Shown: positions 6,527 to 8,814 of the stretch, one piece after another
Position numbering within the stretch: the first letter of the stretch is position 1
Layout: every line of letters starts with the position of its first letter
From: Bacteroidales bacterium
GTDB taxonomy: Bacteria > Bacteroidota > Bacteroidia > Bacteroidales > UBA12077
Assembly: GCA_030643125.1 (NCBI GenBank)
Contig: DAOWML010000072.1
Location: 1 to 8,814, forward strand
Reading direction: 5' to 3'
DNA length: 8,814 nt
Translations under genes and position numbers: made by a program
Notes under the pieces: generated by a model
Databases searched by the model: none
Told to the model about the DNA's origin: nothing
Seen by the model: only the letters and a program-made list of their open reading frames with translations

Positions 6527-7396
6527 ATGAGCGTATTAGTAAATAAAAATTCAAAAATAATTGTTCAGGGATTTACCGGTAGCGAAGGTACTTTTCATGC
6601 ACAACAAATGATTGAGTATGGAACTAACGTTGTTGGTGGAGTTACTCCCGGGAAAGGTGGTCAGACACATTTAGAAAAACCTGTTTTTAATACTGTAGAA
6701 GATGCTGTTAAATCAACCGGAGCAGATGTGTCGGTTATTTTTGTTCCTCCTGCTTTTTCTGCCGATGCAATTATGGAAGCTGCTGATGCCGGAATTAAAG
6801 TTATTGTTACAATTACCGAAGGAATTCCTACTTCGGATATGGTAAAGGTTAAGGAGTTTCTTAAAGATAAAGATTGTAGAATGGTTGGCCCAAATTGCCC
6901 TGGAATAATTACCCCCGGAGAAGCAAAAGTTGGAATAATGCCAGGTTTCATTCATAAAAAAGGAACTATTGGTATAGTATCACGATCAGGTACTTTAACC
7001 TACGAAGCAGTAGATCAAATAACAAAAACAGGATTAGGCCAATCAACCTGTATTGGTATAGGTGGAGACCCAATTATAGGAACAACAACACGCGATGCCG
7101 TTAAATTGCTTATGGATGATCCTGAAACAGAAGGGATTATTTTAATTGGAGAAATTGGTGGAAATATGGAAGCTGAAGCGGCACAATGGATAAAAGAAAA
7201 CGGAACAAAACCAGTTGTTGGTTTTATTGCCGGAAAAACAGCACCTAAAGGAAGACGAATGGGTCATGCAGGTGCAATTATTGGAGGAAAAGGTGATACT
7301 GCAGAAGCAAAAATGAAGATTATGAGCGATTGTGGAATTCATGTGGTTGAATCCCCTGCTGAAATTGGGGAAAAAATGTTTGAGATTTTAAAATAA
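6527..7396 (+). CDS. sucD: Succinyl-CoA synthetase (succinate-CoA ligase) alpha subunit
   Basis: Alpha subunit of the TCA-cycle enzyme that interconverts succinyl-CoA plus NDP and phosphate with succinate, CoA and NTP in the cytoplasm. With the ATG at 6527 the product is 289 residues, the length of E. coli SucD. It has the CoA-binding Rossmann segment GFTGSEGTFHAQQ (15-27) with TPGKGGQTHL (40-49), GPNCPG (121-126), the phosphate-loop region SRSGTLTYE (152-160), GEIGG (208-212), and the phosphorylated histidine H247 in GRRMGHAGAIIGGKGDTAE. An in-frame TTG at 6473 would add 18 residues but overlaps the -33 box, so I reject it. The leader is A-rich with no Shine-Dalgarno. The beta subunit gene sucC is not adjacent: upstream is the divergent dehydrogenase and downstream a terminator, so sucD appears monocistronic. 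Confidence 0.97.
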   Translation: MSVLVNKNSKIIVQGFTGSEGTFHAQQMIEYGTNVVGGVTPGKGGQTHLEKPVFNTVEDAVKSTGADVSVIFVPPAFSADAIMEAADAGIKVIVTITEGIPTSDMVKVKEFLKDKDCRMVGPNCPGIITPGEAKVGIMPGFIHKKGTIGIVSRSGTLTYEAVDQITKTGLGQSTCIGIGGDPIIGTTTRDAVKLLMDDPETEGIILIGEIGGNMEAEAAQWIKENGTKPVVGFIAGKTAPKGRRMGHAGAIIGGKGDTAEAKMKIMSDCGIHVVESPAEIGEKMFEILK

Positions 7397-7423
7397 TAGT
7401 TCATTCTTTTTCATACATTTGTA

Positions 7424-7452
7424 GCGGGTAAATTTTTATCCGCTTTTATTTT
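7424..7452 (+). terminator. Intrinsic terminator after sucD
   Basis: GCGGGTAAA (7424-7432) pairs with TTTATCCGC (7435-7443) except for one G-U wobble, leaving a very tight loop, and is followed directly by TTTTATTTT (7444-7452). It starts 28 bases after the sucD stop, so the response-regulator gene probably has its own promoter. Confidence 0.85.
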
Positions 7453-7522
7453 ATATCCATATATGTTTAGCTGTTAATCAAAAATTTATTATTAATAACC
7501 AAAAAGGGATTACATTTAGGTC

Positions 7523-7897
7523 ATGTTGAGAAATTGGGAAAATAAAGTTGTTGTTATAGCTGAAGATGAGCAAATAAATTATTTGTTCCTAAAAGCTGTT
7601 TTAAAGCCAACAAAGGCCCAAGTGATCTGGACAAAAACCGGAAGAGAAACTATTGATATTTGCAATACTGAAAAAGTAGACATGGTGTTAATGGATATAA
7701 AAATGCCTGATTTAAATGGTCTTGAGGCTACTATTGAAATAAAAAAGGATTATCCTAATTTACCAATTATTGCGCAAACTGCATACGCAATGGAAGAAGA
7801 TGAAGCTGCAAGTATTGAAGCTGGTTGCGATGATTACATATCGAAGCCAATTCGTCCTGAAAACCTGCTTACCATAATGTCGAAGCATTTAAGTTAA
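7523..7897 (+). CDS. Stand-alone response-regulator receiver (REC) protein
   Basis: A 124-residue protein consisting of one CheY-like receiver domain and nothing else. The acidic pair E14-D15 (with E16) in VVVIAEDEQ, the phospho-acceptor D58 in VLMDIKMPDLNG, the switch T86 in IIAQTAYA, and K108 in DYISKPI are all present, so phosphorylation should be possible. There is no DNA-binding, enzymatic or other output domain. The sequence resembles receiver domains of hybrid histidine kinases, so it may act as a phosphorelay intermediate or a protein-binding switch. No kinase is encoded nearby. The ATG at 7523 is chosen because it gives a complete first strand; upstream there is only a weak AGG. It follows the sucD terminator by about 70 bases. 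The region between has an imperfect TATGTTTA box (7462-7469) but no clear promoter. Confidence 0.92.
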   Translation: MLRNWENKVVVIAEDEQINYLFLKAVLKPTKAQVIWTKTGRETIDICNTEKVDMVLMDIKMPDLNGLEATIEIKKDYPNLPIIAQTAYAMEEDEAASIEAGCDDYISKPIRPENLLTIMSKHLS

Positions 7898-7970
7898 AAA
7901 CTCCTAACCCAATAATTGATTGCCAGTAAAATATAATGTTTTGTTCGTAAAATATTATTGTGACAAAATA

Positions 7971-8112
7971 TCGAATATTGAACGCCGAATGATGAATGAT
8001 GAATTTTGCGGTAATCGTGGTCAAAAATAGTTGGTGGATTTATAAAAAATAATTTGTAAGGAGTTCCTAAAGTTAAATAGTTATGTTGATATTTGATCTT
8101 TGGTGTTTGATC
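7971..8112. repeat. Inverted element with opposed degenerate heptad arrays
   Basis: The left array (7971-8005) is five degenerate 7-base units with core yGAAt (TCGAATA, TTGAACG, CCGAATG, ATGAATG, ATGAATT). The right array (8085-8112) is four 7-base units (GTTGATA, TTTGATC, TTTGGTG, TTTGATC). On the minus strand these read GATCAAA, CACCAAA, GATCAAA, TATCAAC, similar in phase to the left array, so the arms are opposed. The spacer (8006-8084) holds nothing I recognise. The right arm abuts the last codon of the exported-protein gene. Period and orientation are read directly. That the arms form one element is inference. Confidence 0.6.
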
Positions 8113-8721
8113 TTAAATTGCAATGGAAAATCCTATTCTCAATTGAGGATAGGTATATGAATTATTTCCTGTTTCATTTACATTCCACAATAATAAAATA
8201 TATGATTTTGACCCTCGCCCTATTTGTTGAAAATATCCTCCTCCTATAAGTATATTGTGTAACCAATATCTATCGTAATTTATATCAGGATCATTAAAAT
8301 ATAAGTAATTATATTCTGTATTTAAAAATTCATATTCGACATGTGCAATTATTCCACTATGCCCTTTTACTTTAATAAAATTTCTAAAATCTTTAACAAC
8401 GGCAAATTGAGAAAAAACACTACCACCATATACACTTGTTTCAAAATTGCCATATATTGATCTTTTATCATTGTAATATTGATATTTTCCACTTAATCCC
8501 AAGCTCAATCTTTCAGTTAGTTGTGTTCCAAATACTACATTTACATCAACATAAGTATATGTTCCGAAACCCAACCATAATGATCCACCCCAAAATAAAT
8601 ATGATTCTTTTGTTTCTTCTTTTGATTTATTTTTAATGTTTTTATTTTCCTGAGCATCTACCTGATGGATCGTAATTAAAATAAAAAATATAAAACTTAA
8701 TACTACTTTAGCTATTCTCAT
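8113..8721 (-). CDS. Exported protein of unknown function, probable small outer-membrane beta-barrel
   Basis: I do not recognise a specific family. From the ATG at 8721 it is 202 residues. It has a signal peptide (MRIAKV, then a hydrophobic core, VDA before Q24), a lysine/glutamate-rich linker (about 24-39), then alternating polar-hydrophobic, aromatic-rich segments (for example SLWLGFGTYTYVDVNVVFG, LSLGLSGKYQYY, NILIGGGYFQQIG). It ends YPQLRIGFSIAI, the kind of aromatic/hydrophobic last strand seen in outer-membrane barrels. There are no cysteines in the mature part and no lipobox. Glycines and tyrosines fit a short barrel of perhaps 8 strands. An in-frame TTG at 8745 would add 8 residues but lies in the -7 promoter box, so the ATG is preferred. 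The gene stands alone, with the repeat element against its 3' end. Export is well supported, a barrel fold moderately, and function is unknown. Confidence 0.75.
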   Translation of the reverse strand: MRIAKVVLSFIFFILITIHQVDAQENKNIKNKSKEETKESYLFWGGSLWLGFGTYTYVDVNVVFGTQLTERLSLGLSGKYQYYNDKRSIYGNFETSVYGGSVFSQFAVVKDFRNFIKVKGHSGIIAHVEYEFLNTEYNYLYFNDPDINYDRYWLHNILIGGGYFQQIGRGSKSYILLLWNVNETGNNSYTYPQLRIGFSIAI

Positions 8722-8742
8722 AAATAATCTATTTTTACAGAA

Positions 8743-8773
8743 CAAATTTATTAAATCATAAAAAATATTTAAA
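8743..8773 (-). promoter_or_regulatory. Bacteroidota-type promoter of the exported-protein gene
   Basis: On the minus strand TTTA (8773-8770), 19 bases, then TAAATTTG (8750-8743) matches TTTG-N19-TAnnTTTG with one mismatch in the -33 box. It ends 22 bases before the ATG at 8721. Confidence 0.65.
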
Positions 8774-8814
8774 TTCCCAAATAATATTTTAAATATAACA
8801 CAAAAATTATGAAT

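Noticed and set aside
6661..7342. Minus-strand open frames under sucD
   Set aside because: They are antisense to a strongly conserved gene and show no independent coding signs.
7898..8112. Possible missed small gene
   Set aside because: The gap is AT-rich and dominated by heptad repeats; no open frame with a plausible start was seen.
8722..8745. TTG-initiated 8-residue extension of the exported protein
   Set aside because: It overlaps a TAAATTTG -7 box. The ATG at 8721 starts a normal signal peptide.

Overview
The window reads as a chromosomal segment of an AT-rich member of the Bacteroidota (a Bacteroidales or Marinilabiliales-like organism is my guess). Three things support this. Promoters match the Bacteroidota pattern TTTG-N19-TAnnTTTG, best seen in front of sucD. 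Start codons lack clear Shine-Dalgarno sequences and sit in A-rich leaders. The protein families (exported C69 dipeptidase, Gre-like protein, fused FAD/Fe-S dehydrogenase, small exported barrel-like protein) are ordinary for that phylum. The assignment is inference, with no marker gene behind it.

Layout. On the minus strand at the left are a threonine aldolase cut by the window edge (1-803) and, upstream of it, an exported C69-family dipeptidase (899-2530). A 422-base divergent gap (2531-2952) holds a 94-base imperfect palindrome. A small Gre-factor-like protein (2953-3405, plus) converges on a large GlcD-GlcF-type FAD/iron-sulfur dehydrogenase (3449-6373, minus). A 153-base divergent promoter region follows, then sucD (6527-7396, plus) with a clear intrinsic terminator, then a stand-alone response-regulator receiver protein (7523-7897, plus). 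After a repeat-bearing gap comes a small exported protein, probably outer-membrane, on the minus strand (8113-8721).

The genes are mostly single transcription units of core or peripheral metabolism: peptide and amino-acid breakdown (dipeptidase, aldolase), oxidation of a 2-hydroxy acid, and a TCA-cycle step. I see no defence locus, mobile element, CRISPR array or biosynthetic cluster. The dipeptidase and aldolase could be co-transcribed and are loosely linked as peptide to amino acid to glycine plus acetaldehyde.

The most unusual material is non-coding. Three gaps carry imperfect inverted-repeat elements. Two of them (804-898 and 7971-8112) are built from degenerate 7-base units in opposite orientations, and the third (2713-2806) from CGCAAAG-type units. 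One heptad array forms almost the whole leader of the threonine aldolase gene. I do not see a new multi-gene system here. Two gene starts (sucD, and the exported protein at 8721) are placed downstream of upstream in-frame TTG codons that lie inside promoter boxes.
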